A stretch of DNA of 64,000 nt, taken from positions 930,001 through 994,000 of the forward strand of contig OZ244919.1 of the NCBI GenBank assembly GCA_965221845.1, read 5' to 3'. This DNA comes from JAJEFO01 sp965221845 (GTDB taxonomy: Bacteria > Pseudomonadota > Alphaproteobacteria > Rhodobacterales > Rhodobacteraceae). Each line of letters begins with the position of its first letter. Position 1 is the stretch's first letter. The position numbers were made by a program, and so were the translations under genes. Positions 37,326 through 46,183 of the stretch are shown here, in pieces. The notes beneath the pieces are model-generated. The model saw only the letters and a program-made list of their open reading frames with translations. It did not search any database and was not told where the DNA came from.

Positions 37326-37337
37326 GATTTCAAAGTG
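37326..37337 (-). repeat. Inverted repeat, right end of the IS-like segment
   Basis: GATTTCAAAGTG is the inverted partner of 35361-35372. On the outer side it continues ACCC against GGGG on the left. It lies 40 bp from the 3' end of skp. Confidence 0.55.
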
Positions 37338-37376
37338 ACCCACTACCGAACGGGGCCCGCAGGACCGGCCGCGCGC

Positions 37377-37934
37377 TTACTCTTCCTCGTCGCCGGACGC
37401 CTCGTTTATGCGCCGGATCGCCTCGTCGGTGATGTCAACGGCGGGGGCCGAAAGGATCACGTTGCGGCGATCGATGACGACGAAGGCGCCTCTTGCGCGC
37501 GCGATGTCGGAAATGACGTCAAGGACGAAGCTGCGCCGCGCCTCCTCGGTCGCGCGCTCGAGCAGGCGCCCCTTCTCGTCCTGCTCGGCCCGGAGCTCCT
37601 GCACGCGGGCATGAAAGGCGTCGGCAAGGTCCCTGAACTCCTCGGGCGGAAGCGCCTCCCGCCGGTCGGTCAGCGCGCGCTCCTCGGCGATGAGCTCGTT
37701 CGCGATCCGCAGGTTCTCCGCGGCGAGCGCCTGGGCGTCGCGCTCAAGCCCGGCCAGGGCGGACGCGGCCAGCAGCCGCGTCTCCGCCAGCAGCCGTTCC
37801 TGGTCGATCGTCAGGACCGGCGTCCCGGCCTGGGCGGGAACGTCATGCGGCAGCAGGCAGGCGCAGGCGGCAAGTCCGGCGAGAAGCGGCCTAGAAGCGC
37901 GTGGAGATCGTGATGTCGAACCTGTTGGTCTCAT
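37377..37934 (-). CDS. skp: Skp/OmpH-family periplasmic chaperone
   Basis: A 185-residue OmpH-like protein. It has an N-terminal hydrophobic signal (RPLLAGLAACACLLPHDVPA), then VLTIDQERLLAET, a long helical coiled-coil (NLRIANELIAEERALTDRRE), and a C-terminal beta-strand segment (GAFVVIDRRNVILSAPAVDI) typical of the trimerisation body. Skp holds unfolded outer-membrane proteins on the way to BamA. The ATG at 37934 overlaps the 3' end of bamA by 44 bp, and no better in-frame start leaves the signal intact. Position directly after bamA is the conserved order. Confidence 0.88.
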   Translation of the reverse strand: MRPTGSTSRSPRASRPLLAGLAACACLLPHDVPAQAGTPVLTIDQERLLAETRLLAASALAGLERDAQALAAENLRIANELIAEERALTDRREALPPEEFRDLADAFHARVQELRAEQDEKGRLLERATEEARRSFVLDVISDIARARGAFVVIDRRNVILSAPAVDITDEAIRRINEASGDEEE

Positions 37935-40257
37935 CCCGGGCTTCCTTCTTCAGGGGCCTGGTGAAGTCCATGCGCAGGGGGCCGATCGGCGTGTCCCAGA
38001 GCAGCCCGAATCCGGCCGCCGCCCTGAGCTTGAGGGAATCGTCCACGGTGGTGCAATCGGGCGTTTCATTTTCGTTGCAAAGTTTATCGTCTCCGCCCCT
38101 CGGGTCGTCGAGGCCCCAGAGCGATCCGGCGTCCGCGAACAGGCTGCCGGTCAGCCCGTACTCCGCGGGAAGTCCGAGGGGGAACTCCGCCTCCAGGCGG
38201 GCGGCAACGTACCTGTTGCCGCCGAGCACGTCGCGCGACACCGTTTTATGTTCAGATTCAGCGTTATCGTCCGGCATTTCGCGAGGGCCGAACCCGCGCG
38301 AGCTGAAGCCCCGCACCTGGCGGGACGACAGGAAGAACCGGTCGGTCACGCGGGAGTCCCTGCCGCCGAGCGAGTGGAGAGTCCCGCCCTCGAGCGTCGC
38401 GCGCAGCGTCACCTCCTCGCCGAACGCGTCGCGCTCGGCCACCGCGCGCGCCGTCGTCTTGACGTGCTTCACGTCACCCCCGACACCGGCATACTCCTGG
38501 CCGAAGGTCAGCAGCACGCCGCGGTTCGGGTTGAGGCCGCCGCGCAGGAGGTCCAGGGTGTAGGCGTAGCCGACCGAGCTCCGGAACTGCCTGCCCTTGC
38601 CGTCAGCCTTGTCCCTGTGGACGATCGCCGATGCTTTGTCCGCGACGCTCCGCACCTCTTCCGACGCCGCCTGGTAGTAGACCGAAAGGCGCGCGTTCCG
38701 GCCTACGGGGAAGCCGAGCCTGGGCGTGAGGCTGGTGACCCGCGTGTCATAGCTCGCGTTCCCGTAGTCGGTCGTCGCGTGCCTGACGCCGAAGCCGAGC
38801 GAGACGTCGCGTCCGAGAAAGGCCGGCTCGGTGAATGACAGCGTCGTGCGCGCGTCGTCGGTGCCGGTCTCGATCCGGAACGCCAGCGACTGGCCGCGGC
38901 CGAGGAAGTTGCGTTCCGCGAAGCTCACGGCAAGCGCGAATCCCGAATCGTCGTTGTAGGTGCCGCCAAACGACAGCGACCCGGTCGGCTGCTCCTCCAC
39001 GTCGACGTCGACGATGACCTGGTCGGCCCTGGTGCCGGGGCGCGTGTCCACCGACGCGGTCCGGAAGAACCCGAGCGCCCGGATGCGCTCGGCGGAGCGG
39101 CGGATCTCGCGCGGGTTGAAGGGATCGCCCTCGACCGTCGCGAACTGGCGGCGAACCACCCTGTCCAGCGTGGTCTGGTTGCCTCTGATGTCGATTCGCT
39201 CCACGAATATCCGGGGACCCTGCACGAGCGCGAACTCGACGTCGAGCGACAGGTCGGGATCGTTCCGGGTGACGCGCGGGTCGACGCGAAGGAAGTCGAA
39301 TCCCTGCTGCAGGGCAAGAAGCTCCAGACGCGTCACCTGCTCGTCGATCAGTGCCGGCGACCAGATGCTTCCGGGACGGATGCGCAGGGCGTCCTCGTAC
39401 CGCTGGAGATCGACATCCTCGAACTCGCTCGCAAGCGTGATCCGGCCGACCGAGTACTTCTGGCCCTCGCGGATCACGAACGTCACGAACGTCGCGTCGC
39501 GCTCGCGCGACAGCTCGGTGGAGGCGTCGAGGACCTGCATGTCCACGTAGCCGCGCGAGCGGTAGAAGTCGACGAGGAGCTGGCGATCGAAGGCGATCCG
39601 TTCGGGGATGTACGAGTCGCTGCCGATGAGCGAGCGGAAGAAGCCGGCCTGCTTGGTGCCGATCACCCTGCGCAGCCGGCTGTCCGAATAGGCCTTGTTG
39701 CCGACGAAGTTGATCCGCTCGTTCTCGACCACCCGGCCCTCGCTGACCTCGAAGACGAGGTCGACGCGGTTTTCCGAGCGGCGGATGATCTTGGGCGCGA
39801 CGCGCGCGGCCAGCCTTGCCGCAGTGGCGTAGACCCTCGCTATCGCCGCGGCGTCCGCCTCGGCAACCCGCGGCGTGTAGACCTGGCGCGGCTCCGACGA
39901 GATCACCTGGAGAAGCACTTCGTCGGAAAGCCGGCGGTTTCCCTCGACGGTCACGACGTTTATGGTCGGCCGCTCCGCGACCACGATCCTGAGGCCGTCT
40001 CCTGTCGGAATGACTTCCGCGGTCTCGAAGTGCCCGGAAGCCATGATGTCCTGCACGGCCCTGTTGATCTCGAAGTCGCTGACCGCGCGGCCGGGTGTCA
40101 GGCCCGTGAACGCAACGATGGATTCGGCCGGCAGCCGCGCATTGCCCTCGACGACGATGCTGCCGATCCGGGTTTGGGCTGCTACGGCGGTGCCGAACGA
40201 CGCAAGAAGCGCCGTCAGGAGGGCGTGTCGAAGGAGACGGGCAGCGCGCCTGGGCAT
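37891..40257 (-). CDS. bamA: Outer-membrane assembly factor BamA
   Basis: A 788-residue Omp85 protein. Signal peptide (LLRHALLTALLASFGTAVAA, residues 8-27), then five POTRA domains (about 30-420; e.g. IGSIVVEGNARLPAESIVAF, TINVVTVEGNRRLSDEVLLQ, IFVERIDIRGNQTTLDRVVR) and a 16-strand beta barrel ending in Phe (DITISTRF). The conserved barrel lid motif VRGFSSRGFGP replaces the canonical VRGF/Y. It is the core of the BAM complex that inserts beta-barrel proteins. Normally adjacent to rseP; here about 1 kb of IS5-like debris separates them. Confidence 0.97.
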   Translation of the reverse strand: MPRRAARLLRHALLTALLASFGTAVAAQTRIGSIVVEGNARLPAESIVAFTGLTPGRAVSDFEINRAVQDIMASGHFETAEVIPTGDGLRIVVAERPTINVVTVEGNRRLSDEVLLQVISSEPRQVYTPRVAEADAAAIARVYATAARLAARVAPKIIRRSENRVDLVFEVSEGRVVENERINFVGNKAYSDSRLRRVIGTKQAGFFRSLIGSDSYIPERIAFDRQLLVDFYRSRGYVDMQVLDASTELSRERDATFVTFVIREGQKYSVGRITLASEFEDVDLQRYEDALRIRPGSIWSPALIDEQVTRLELLALQQGFDFLRVDPRVTRNDPDLSLDVEFALVQGPRIFVERIDIRGNQTTLDRVVRRQFATVEGDPFNPREIRRSAERIRALGFFRTASVDTRPGTRADQVIVDVDVEEQPTGSLSFGGTYNDDSGFALAVSFAERNFLGRGQSLAFRIETGTDDARTTLSFTEPAFLGRDVSLGFGVRHATTDYGNASYDTRVTSLTPRLGFPVGRNARLSVYYQAASEEVRSVADKASAIVHRDKADGKGRQFRSSVGYAYTLDLLRGGLNPNRGVLLTFGQEYAGVGGDVKHVKTTARAVAERDAFGEEVTLRATLEGGTLHSLGGRDSRVTDRFFLSSRQVRGFSSRGFGPREMPDDNAESEHKTVSRDVLGGNRYVAARLEAEFPLGLPAEYGLTGSLFADAGSLWGLDDPRGGDDKLCNENETPDCTTVDDSLKLRAAAGFGLLWDTPIGPLRMDFTRPLKKEARDETNRFDITISTRF

Positions 40258-40279
40258 ACTTCCGGGTATTCTACGCCGT

Positions 40280-40740
40280 CCGCCGGAACGCGGCGCGTTC
40301 CGGCCTGGCGGCTGGCTTCATGGCGCACAGGAGCGGCCGACGCCCCTCCCCGTGCAGGCGCGCCAATCCCGGACGCCTCGTCTCGTGCGGCCGTGTCATG
40401 TGGACCTCGCCGTGTCGAAGACCGGCGGTAGACCCGCCCTTCTGGCATGCGCCGAACGTGTCATGTTCCATCGGTTCAGTCAACTGCATGATCGTCTTTT
40501 CTCCCCCTTCCCGGATCCGCAAGCCTTGGGCAAGGCGCCAAGGCGCTGGAAACCGCCCGGCGGCGGAACAGCCCGAAGACGCCGTTCCGGTTCCCGAACC
40601 GCTTCGGCAGGCCGCGCCGGCGGTCCCGGCCGGAACCGCGCGGGCACGGCCTCCGGGAAGAGGCGACCGTCGGCCGCGGTGACGCCGGGACCGGGCGCCT
40701 TGCCCGGCAGCATGTCATCCGCCAGCCCCCGCATGGGGTC
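40280..40740 (-). pseudogene. IS5-family transposase N-terminal fragment
   Basis: Minus-strand frames give ADDMLPGKAPGPGVTAADGR and LFPEAVPARFRPG, then in another frame GLPKRFGNRNGVFGLFRRRA. These correspond to the conserved N-terminus of IS5-type transposases (LLPGK..., RLFLEAVLWRFRTGTPWRDL, FGxWxSVFxRFRRW). Later blocks with QKGGST are weaker. Several frameshifts and no catalytic domain. It lies in the otherwise conserved rseP-bamA junction. Confidence 0.5.
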
Positions 40741-41285
40741 GGTCAGGGCCGTGCTGCCTGCATTCGTCATGCCGCCTGCCTGTTCTGCCCGTGCCGCCGT
40801 TCCGGCGTGCGTTGCGAAAAAATGGCAGCGAATCGATCAGCGTGCAAGCCTGATGCCTTCAGATGCCGCAACTGGGCGGCGCGGCGGCTGGCGCCGGCCG
40901 GTTTCGGAAGGTCACCGCTTTTCGTTCTCACCGCCGGGCACGCCATGCGCCGTCGTGCCTGGCGGAGGCTTCCCGGGAGAGCGCCGCGACCCGCAATGCA
41001 AGGGACGGCGGCACAACGGAGATCCCTGCTGCCGGACCGGACCGGTCCTTGGCGGGCACGCCGGCTGTCGCGCCCGGCGCCGCCGGCAGGATCGTGAACA
41101 GGGGACGGGCAAGGCCGGCCAGGGGGCACGACGCGGCGCAGTGATGCGCACGAACGGAAGGCATGGCCGTGGCCCGTGCGGCACATCCGGAGAGCGGCAT
41201 GTCCCGGCCGGAGCCATGGCGTCCGCAGGGACCGGGCGCGCAGCGCCTGCATGGCCGGCGGCTCACGCGCCGGCAGGCCTCGCAG
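40741..41285. other. Intergenic stretch, no gene supported
   Basis: About 545 bp between rseP and the IS5 fragment. Only low-complexity Arg/Ala frames are seen. It is likely eroded insertion DNA, and a separate bamA promoter may lie in or to the left of it. Confidence 0.45.
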
Positions 41286-42629
41286 TCACGGGCACAGGAT
41301 GTCGTTCCCGATCGCGAACGCCATCAGGGCGAGAATCAGGATCAGTCCCCCGGTCATGAGGAGCTTCGTCAGCCTGTCGCTCGGCGGCCTGCCCGTCACC
41401 GCTTCCCACGCGTGAAAGACGAGATGGCCGCCGTCGAGCACCGGGATCGGAAAGAGGTTGATGAGGCCGATGGCGGTGGAGAGAAGCGCGATGAACCAGA
41501 CGAAGGAGAACCAGCCCTGGCTCGCGGCCTGCCCGGAAACCTCGGCGATCCCGATCGGGCCGGAGAGGTTGCAGGTCGAGATCTCGCCGGCGACCATGTG
41601 GTAGACGCCCGAGAGCGACGAGCGGATGACGAACAGGACCTCGCCGAGGCCGTATGCAAGCGCCTCGCCGGGCATCGGGGTCGCGACGGCGGGCTCGAAC
41701 GCGAGCGCCCCCGTCACGCCGATCAGCCAGCGCACCTCGAACCCTCCGTCTTGCGCCGGAAGGTCGAACCGGGTCGGCGTCAGGCTCACGGTGCGGCTGC
41801 CTCGCCCTTCGCGCCAGACCTCGAGAGTCACCAGCCCGCCGCCGGCCCCGGCGACCGCATCGCGAAGCGCGCCGAAGTCGTGGATCCCGGCGCCGTCCAC
41901 GGAGACGATGACGTCACCCGGCGCAAGCCCTGCATCGGCGGCCGCGGAATCAGGCACCGTCGCGGATACGACCGGGGGATAGAGCCACGGACCCGCGACG
42001 TCGCGCTCCAGGCCGTCCCGCAGGACCGTGTAGGTCAGCTCCGGCGCAGGCTCGAGGCCGGCGGCAAAGGTGCCGAAGCCGTCCGCCTCCGGAACCGCCG
42101 CGCCGTTGACCGCAAGGATCGCGTCGCCCCGGCGCAGGCCGTGCGCCTCGGTGCCGGGGAGCGGACGCAGCTCGTCGACCGTGACCGGATCGGTCGCCAC
42201 GCCGCGAAACATGAACAGGGCCGCGAACAGGACCAGCGAAAGCGCGAAGTTGAACGCGGGACCCGCCGTCACCGTGGCCGCGCGCGCCCAGAGCGGCGCG
42301 CCGTGCATGGAGGCCCGGCGCCCGTCCTCGTCCAGGGAGGCCATGGCTTCGCTGTCCGGGCCCGACGCAGCGTCCCGGTCGCCGAGGAACCTGACGTATC
42401 CGCCGAGCGGCAGGATCGCGACCTGCCATCGCGTGCCGTGCCTGTCGACGCGGCTCGCCAGCACCGGCCCGAAGCCGATGGAGAAAACCTCCGCCCGGAT
42501 CCCGCTCCAGCGCCCGACGATGTAATGGCCGAATTCATGGATGGCGACGACGATCGACAGCGCCAGGACGAACGCGACGACCGTGAACGCCAGGTTTCCG
42601 AAGCTTGGTATGAGCGCCGCAATCTCCAG
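41286..42629 (-). CDS. rseP: Site-2 intramembrane metalloprotease RseP (probable non-AUG start)
   Basis: A protein of about 447 residues. The zinc motif HEFGH sits at about 31-35 in the first TM helix (LSIVVAIHEFGHYIVGRWSG). A PDZ pair follows in the middle (GLRRGDAILAVNGA; GLAPGDVIVSVDGA), and the second active-site motif is in NLFPIPVLDGGHLVFH near the C-terminus. It releases regulators such as anti-sigma factors from the membrane. The reading frame upstream of HEFGH contains no ATG, GTG or TTG; the first such codon is a GTG (42464) inside the protein after the active site. The likely initiation is a CTG at 42629 (LEIAALIPSFGN...), just after the dxr stop, or an error in the sequence. Confidence 0.88.
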   Translation of the reverse strand: MEIAALIPSFGNLAFTVVAFVLALSIVVAIHEFGHYIVGRWSGIRAEVFSIGFGPVLASRVDRHGTRWQVAILPLGGYVRFLGDRDAASGPDSEAMASLDEDGRRASMHGAPLWARAATVTAGPAFNFALSLVLFAALFMFRGVATDPVTVDELRPLPGTEAHGLRRGDAILAVNGAAVPEADGFGTFAAGLEPAPELTYTVLRDGLERDVAGPWLYPPVVSATVPDSAAADAGLAPGDVIVSVDGAGIHDFGALRDAVAGAGGGLVTLEVWREGRGSRTVSLTPTRFDLPAQDGGFEVRWLIGVTGALAFEPAVATPMPGEALAYGLGEVLFVIRSSLSGVYHMVAGEISTCNLSGPIGIAEVSGQAASQGWFSFVWFIALLSTAIGLINLFPIPVLDGGHLVFHAWEAVTGRPPSDRLTKLLMTGGLILILALMAFAIGNDILCP

Positions 42630-42639
42630 GATCTGCGCC

Positions 42640-43812
42640 CTACCTGCCCAGTGCGGCGATGGTTTCCGAGGCCCGCGACCGTGCCGCCCGGTCGGCTTCG
42701 CGCACGGATTCGAGGGTCATCGCCGCCGTGCCGCGCCCGTCCCGTGAGACGCTCTCGAGCTCACGTTCGACGACCCTCGCCATGTCGGTGAACCCGATCC
42801 TGCCTTCGATGAACCCGTCAAGCGCGGCCTCCTTGGAGCCGTTGAAAGCGGCGCCCGCATGTCCTCCCGCCTCCATTGCCGCGCGGGCCAGCGCAAGCGC
42901 AGGATAGCGCCCGGGCTCCGGAGAGCGGAAGTTCAGCTGGCCGACCTTCGCGAGGTCAAGCCGTTCCACCGGGAGATGCGGCCGGTCGGGGTGGTGCAGC
43001 GCGTAGCCGATGGCATGGCGCATGTCCGGCGGCCCCACGTGCGCCATGAGCGCGCCGTCGCGAAAGCCCACGAGGGAATGGACCAGGCTTTCGGGATGGA
43101 TCAGCACCTCGATCCGTTCCGGCGCAAATCCAAAGAACTCCCTTGCCTCGATGACTTCCAGCCCCTTGTTGAACATCGACGCGCTGTCGATCGTTATCCT
43201 CTGGCCCATCGACCAGTTCGGATGGCGCGCGGCCTGCTCCGGCGTCGCCTCGGCGAGGGCGTCGATCGGCCAGTCGCGGAACGCGCCTCCCGACGCGGTG
43301 ATGATCACGCGCTCGACCGCCTGCAGGTCCTCCCCGTTCAGCGCCTGGAAGATCGCCGAATGCTCGCTGTCCACGGGCACGATCGTGGCATTGCCGCGCC
43401 GGGCTGTTTCCATCAGGAGCGGGCCTGCGGCCACAAGGCTCTCCTTGTTCGCGAGCGCGAGCGTCGCGCCCTGCTCGAGGGCGCGAAGTCCCGGCGGCAG
43501 TCCGGCGAAGCCGACGATCGCCGACATGATCCAGTCCGCGGGACGGGACGCGGCGTCGGCCAGGGCCCGCTCTCCGGCGGCGGCTTCGACACCGGTTCCG
43601 TCCAGCGCGTCGCGGAGGCTTCCGAGGAGTTCGTCATGCGCCGTGACCGCCACCTCCGCACCGAACTCCTTCGCCGCGGACGCAAGGCCAGCGACGTTGC
43701 GGCCTCCGGTCAGGGCCACGATCCGGTGCGCCTCGGGATCCTGCCTGATGACGTCCAGCGTGCTTGCACCGATCGATCCCGTGGCGCCGAATATCGAGAC
43801 CCGGCGCGTCAT
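42640..43812 (-). CDS. dxr: 1-deoxy-D-xylulose-5-phosphate reductoisomerase
   Basis: A 390-residue enzyme of the MEP isoprenoid pathway. It converts DXP to MEP using NADPH and a divalent metal. NADPH motif SIFGATGSIGASTLDVI at residues 5-21; LANKESLVAAG; the metal/substrate region VPVDSEHSAIFQAL; ITASGGAFRDWP; and the catalytic loop HPNWSMGQRITIDSASMFNKG split around 200-220. The ATG at 43812 overlaps the cdsA stop (ATGA). Normal length. Its product feeds the prenyl precursors used by UppS, encoded two genes upstream. Confidence 0.97.
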   Translation of the reverse strand: MTRRVSIFGATGSIGASTLDVIRQDPEAHRIVALTGGRNVAGLASAAKEFGAEVAVTAHDELLGSLRDALDGTGVEAAAGERALADAASRPADWIMSAIVGFAGLPPGLRALEQGATLALANKESLVAAGPLLMETARRGNATIVPVDSEHSAIFQALNGEDLQAVERVIITASGGAFRDWPIDALAEATPEQAARHPNWSMGQRITIDSASMFNKGLEVIEAREFFGFAPERIEVLIHPESLVHSLVGFRDGALMAHVGPPDMRHAIGYALHHPDRPHLPVERLDLAKVGQLNFRSPEPGRYPALALARAAMEAGGHAGAAFNGSKEAALDGFIEGRIGFTDMARVVERELESVSRDGRGTAAMTLESVREADRAARSRASETIAALGR

Positions 43813-44597
43813 TCGGTCACCGGAGGGAAGTCGAAGACCTGTCCGGCAGCCAGCACGAACAGGGACGCCCCCAGCATCGAGTCGAACCTGTCGCACACGC
43901 CTCCGTGACCGGGCATCAGGCCGGAGACGTCCTTCACGCCCGCCCTGCGCTTGAGCGCGCTCTCCGCCATGTCGCCGGCCTGGCCCGCCGCGGCCGCAAG
44001 CACGGACATGCCGACCAGCTCGGGGCCGGCATTGGCAAGCATGGCGAAGGCTGCTCCGACGAGCGCCGCGCCCGCCCAACCCGCGACGGTGCCTGACCAG
44101 GTCTTTCCGGGGCTGACGCCCGGCCAGAGCCTGGGGCCCCCGATCGCCTTTCCGGCAAAATACCCCATGATGTCAGCAACTACCACAACCAGGGCGAGCC
44201 AGACAACCCAGACGAATCCGTGGTCGTCCCGCTGCACGGCAAGTCCGTACGCGGCGACGAGAATCGCCGTGCTGTACAGTGCGTGGATTGCGCGGCCGCC
44301 CTTGAGCCGCGCGAGGCCGATCGCTGCGGGAACGAGCAGCAGCGGCAGCATGCAGGCGGTCGGGTGCGTGGCGACAAGCAGCAGGGCAAGCCCGCCGAGA
44401 ATGCCGCAGGCGACCGAGATGTCCGCGACGCCCGCCATGCGGGCGACCTCCCAGATCATCAGGCCCGCCACCACGGCCAGCAGGACGTGGAAGGGGTGGC
44501 CGCCAAGCCACATGATCCAGAACCCGAGGACCGCGGCGATTCCGCCCGTCACCACGCGACGGCCAAGGCCGGCCCAGCGCCCCTCGGCGGACGTCAT
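43809..44597 (-). CDS. cdsA: Phosphatidate cytidylyltransferase
   Basis: A 262-residue polytopic membrane enzyme making CDP-diacylglycerol from phosphatidate and CTP. Several hydrophobic helices precede the C-terminal signature (SALKRRAGVKDVSGLMPGHG, then GVCDRFDSM), the CdsA motif with metal-binding Asp residues. KTWSGTVAGWAG matches the conserved middle. It overlaps both neighbours by 4 bp (uppS upstream, dxr downstream), so the cluster is one operon. Confidence 0.96.
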   Translation of the reverse strand: MTSAEGRWAGLGRRVVTGGIAAVLGFWIMWLGGHPFHVLLAVVAGLMIWEVARMAGVADISVACGILGGLALLLVATHPTACMLPLLLVPAAIGLARLKGGRAIHALYSTAILVAAYGLAVQRDDHGFVWVVWLALVVVVADIMGYFAGKAIGGPRLWPGVSPGKTWSGTVAGWAGAALVGAAFAMLANAGPELVGMSVLAAAAGQAGDMAESALKRRAGVKDVSGLMPGHGGVCDRFDSMLGASLFVLAAGQVFDFPPVTE

Positions 44598-45346
44598 CCC
44601 GGCACGGTGCCGAACCTGCGATCGCGGACCAGGAACGCCGCAAGGACCTGCTCGAACTCCTCCCTTGTGAAATCCGGCCAGAGCGTGTCCACGAACACGT
44701 ATTCGGAATACGCCGACTGCCAGAGCAGGAAGTTGGAAATGCGGGCCTCGCCGCTGGTGCGTATGACCAGGTCGGGATCCGGCAGCACGCAGGTGTCAAG
44801 GAACCGCGCGAGCGTCTCGCCGTCGACGCCCTCCGGGTCAATGCGCCCGGCAATGACCTCGCGGCACAGCCGCTTGGTGGCGCGCGCGACCTCGTCCCGT
44901 CCGCCGTAGTTGAGCGCAACCGTGAGATGCACGACGTCGTTCTCGCAGGTCAGGAGCTCCAGCTCGTCCATCACCGCGACCAGCGACTCGTCGAGCCTGA
45001 TCCGGTCGCCGATGAAGCGGACGCGCACGCCGGCGGAGACTAGGTCCAGCGCCTCGTCCATCATGTAGCGGCGGAACAGCTTCATCAGGCCCGAGACCTC
45101 GGCCTGGGTGCGCTTCCAGTTCTCCGTCGAGAAGGCGAACACTGTCAGGTACCTGACCCCGAGATCAGGGCATGCGCTGACGATTTCGCGCACGCGGCGC
45201 GCTCCGGCATGGTGCCCGAACAGCCTCGGCCTGCCACGCGCCTGCGCCCAGCGACCGTTCCCGTCCATGATGATTGCCACATGCCTCGGCCTGGCCCGCC
45301 CCTCTTCATGCCCGCGGGCGGCCGAATCTCCCGTTCCTGCTCGCAC
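44594..45346 (-). CDS. uppS: Undecaprenyl diphosphate synthase
   Basis: A 250-residue cis-prenyltransferase that builds the C55 lipid carrier for peptidoglycan. The catalytic N-terminal motif HVAIIMDGNGRWAQARGRPR is at about 22-41, FAFSTENWKR near 70, and the C-terminal RTSGEARISNFLLWQSAYSE. GTG start at 45346, 10 bp after the frr stop. The first about 20 residues are variable linker. Operon with cdsA (4-bp overlap). Confidence 0.96.
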   Translation of the reverse strand: MRAGTGDSAARGHEEGRARPRHVAIIMDGNGRWAQARGRPRLFGHHAGARRVREIVSACPDLGVRYLTVFAFSTENWKRTQAEVSGLMKLFRRYMMDEALDLVSAGVRVRFIGDRIRLDESLVAVMDELELLTCENDVVHLTVALNYGGRDEVARATKRLCREVIAGRIDPEGVDGETLARFLDTCVLPDPDLVIRTSGEARISNFLLWQSAYSEYVFVDTLWPDFTREEFEQVLAAFLVRDRRFGTVPG

Positions 45347-45355
45347 CTGCTGCCC

Positions 45356-45919
45356 TCACACCTGCATGATCTCTTCCTGCTTCTTTTCCAGCGCCGCATC
45401 GATTCGATCCGTCGCCTTGTCGGTGGCGTCCTGCACGGCGCTCTCCCAGAACTTCCGGTCGTCCTCGCCCAGCCCTTCGCCGCTCGCCTTCTTGAGCTTG
45501 CCCATTCCGTCACGGCGAACGTTGCGGACCGCGATCCGGGCGCTTTCGGCATACTGGCCCGCGACCCTGGACAGCTCCCGCCGGCGCTCCTCGTTGAGCT
45601 CCGGCACCGGCAGCCGGATGATCGTGCCGTCGGTCGCGGGATTGATGCCAAGGCCGCTCTCGCGGATCGCCCTTTCCACGGCGCCGACCAGGCTCCTGTC
45701 CCAGACGTTCACCGTGATCATGCGGGGCTCCGGCACGTTGACGGTGCCGACCTGGTTGACGGGGGTCATCGCCCCGTAGGCATCGACCATGACGGGCTCC
45801 AGCATCGAGGCCGAGGCGCGTCCGGTTCTCAATGTCAGGAACTCCTGCCTGAGCGCGTTCATCGCGCCGTCCATCCGGCGCTCGATGTCGTCCAGGTCAA
45901 GCTCGAACTCTTCCGCCAT
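45356..45919 (-). CDS. frr: Ribosome recycling factor
   Basis: A 187-residue RRF. Helical domain motifs: [20 protein letters not shown] (about 29-48), [20 protein letters not shown], and the C-terminal helices with [20 protein letters not shown] and NVRRDGM. It splits post-termination ribosomes with EF-G. I chose ATG 45919 (MAEEFELDL); a start 9 bp earlier is possible. Upstream, instead of pyrH, lies the foreign island. Confidence 0.96.
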   Translation of the reverse strand: MAEEFELDLDDIERRMDGAMNALRQEFLTLRTGRASASMLEPVMVDAYGAMTPVNQVGTVNVPEPRMITVNVWDRSLVGAVERAIRESGLGINPATDGTIIRLPVPELNEERRRELSRVAGQYAESARIAVRNVRRDGMGKLKKASGEGLGEDDRKFWESAVQDATDKATDRIDAALEKKQEEIMQV

Positions 45920-46183
45920 GCCGCCCACGCCGTGGATGCGTTTCCCGTGAATTCACCGCTCCATACCGCAATCCCATAGAGAGTGCCACAACAAAAGGTG
46001 TCCCTCCTTGCTACACGTACAGTGCGCCCGCTCCCGCACCGTGTGGGCACAATGGCTCCCCCAACACCTTGACTACGGGACATTTCCAAGAGACTCTGGT
46101 GTTTGAACTGGGACTTGTGCCGGCAACAGGAGCAATCTTGACAGCGACTGAATTAACCAAGCATGCAAGTTAGTGCCTGCCGA
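45920..46183. other. Left margin of the island
   Basis: 264 bp between frr and the zinc-knuckle gene. Base composition falls sharply across it, marking the left junction of the acquired segment. I found no duplicated sequence matching the right margin (52489-52610) and no tRNA. Confidence 0.5.
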
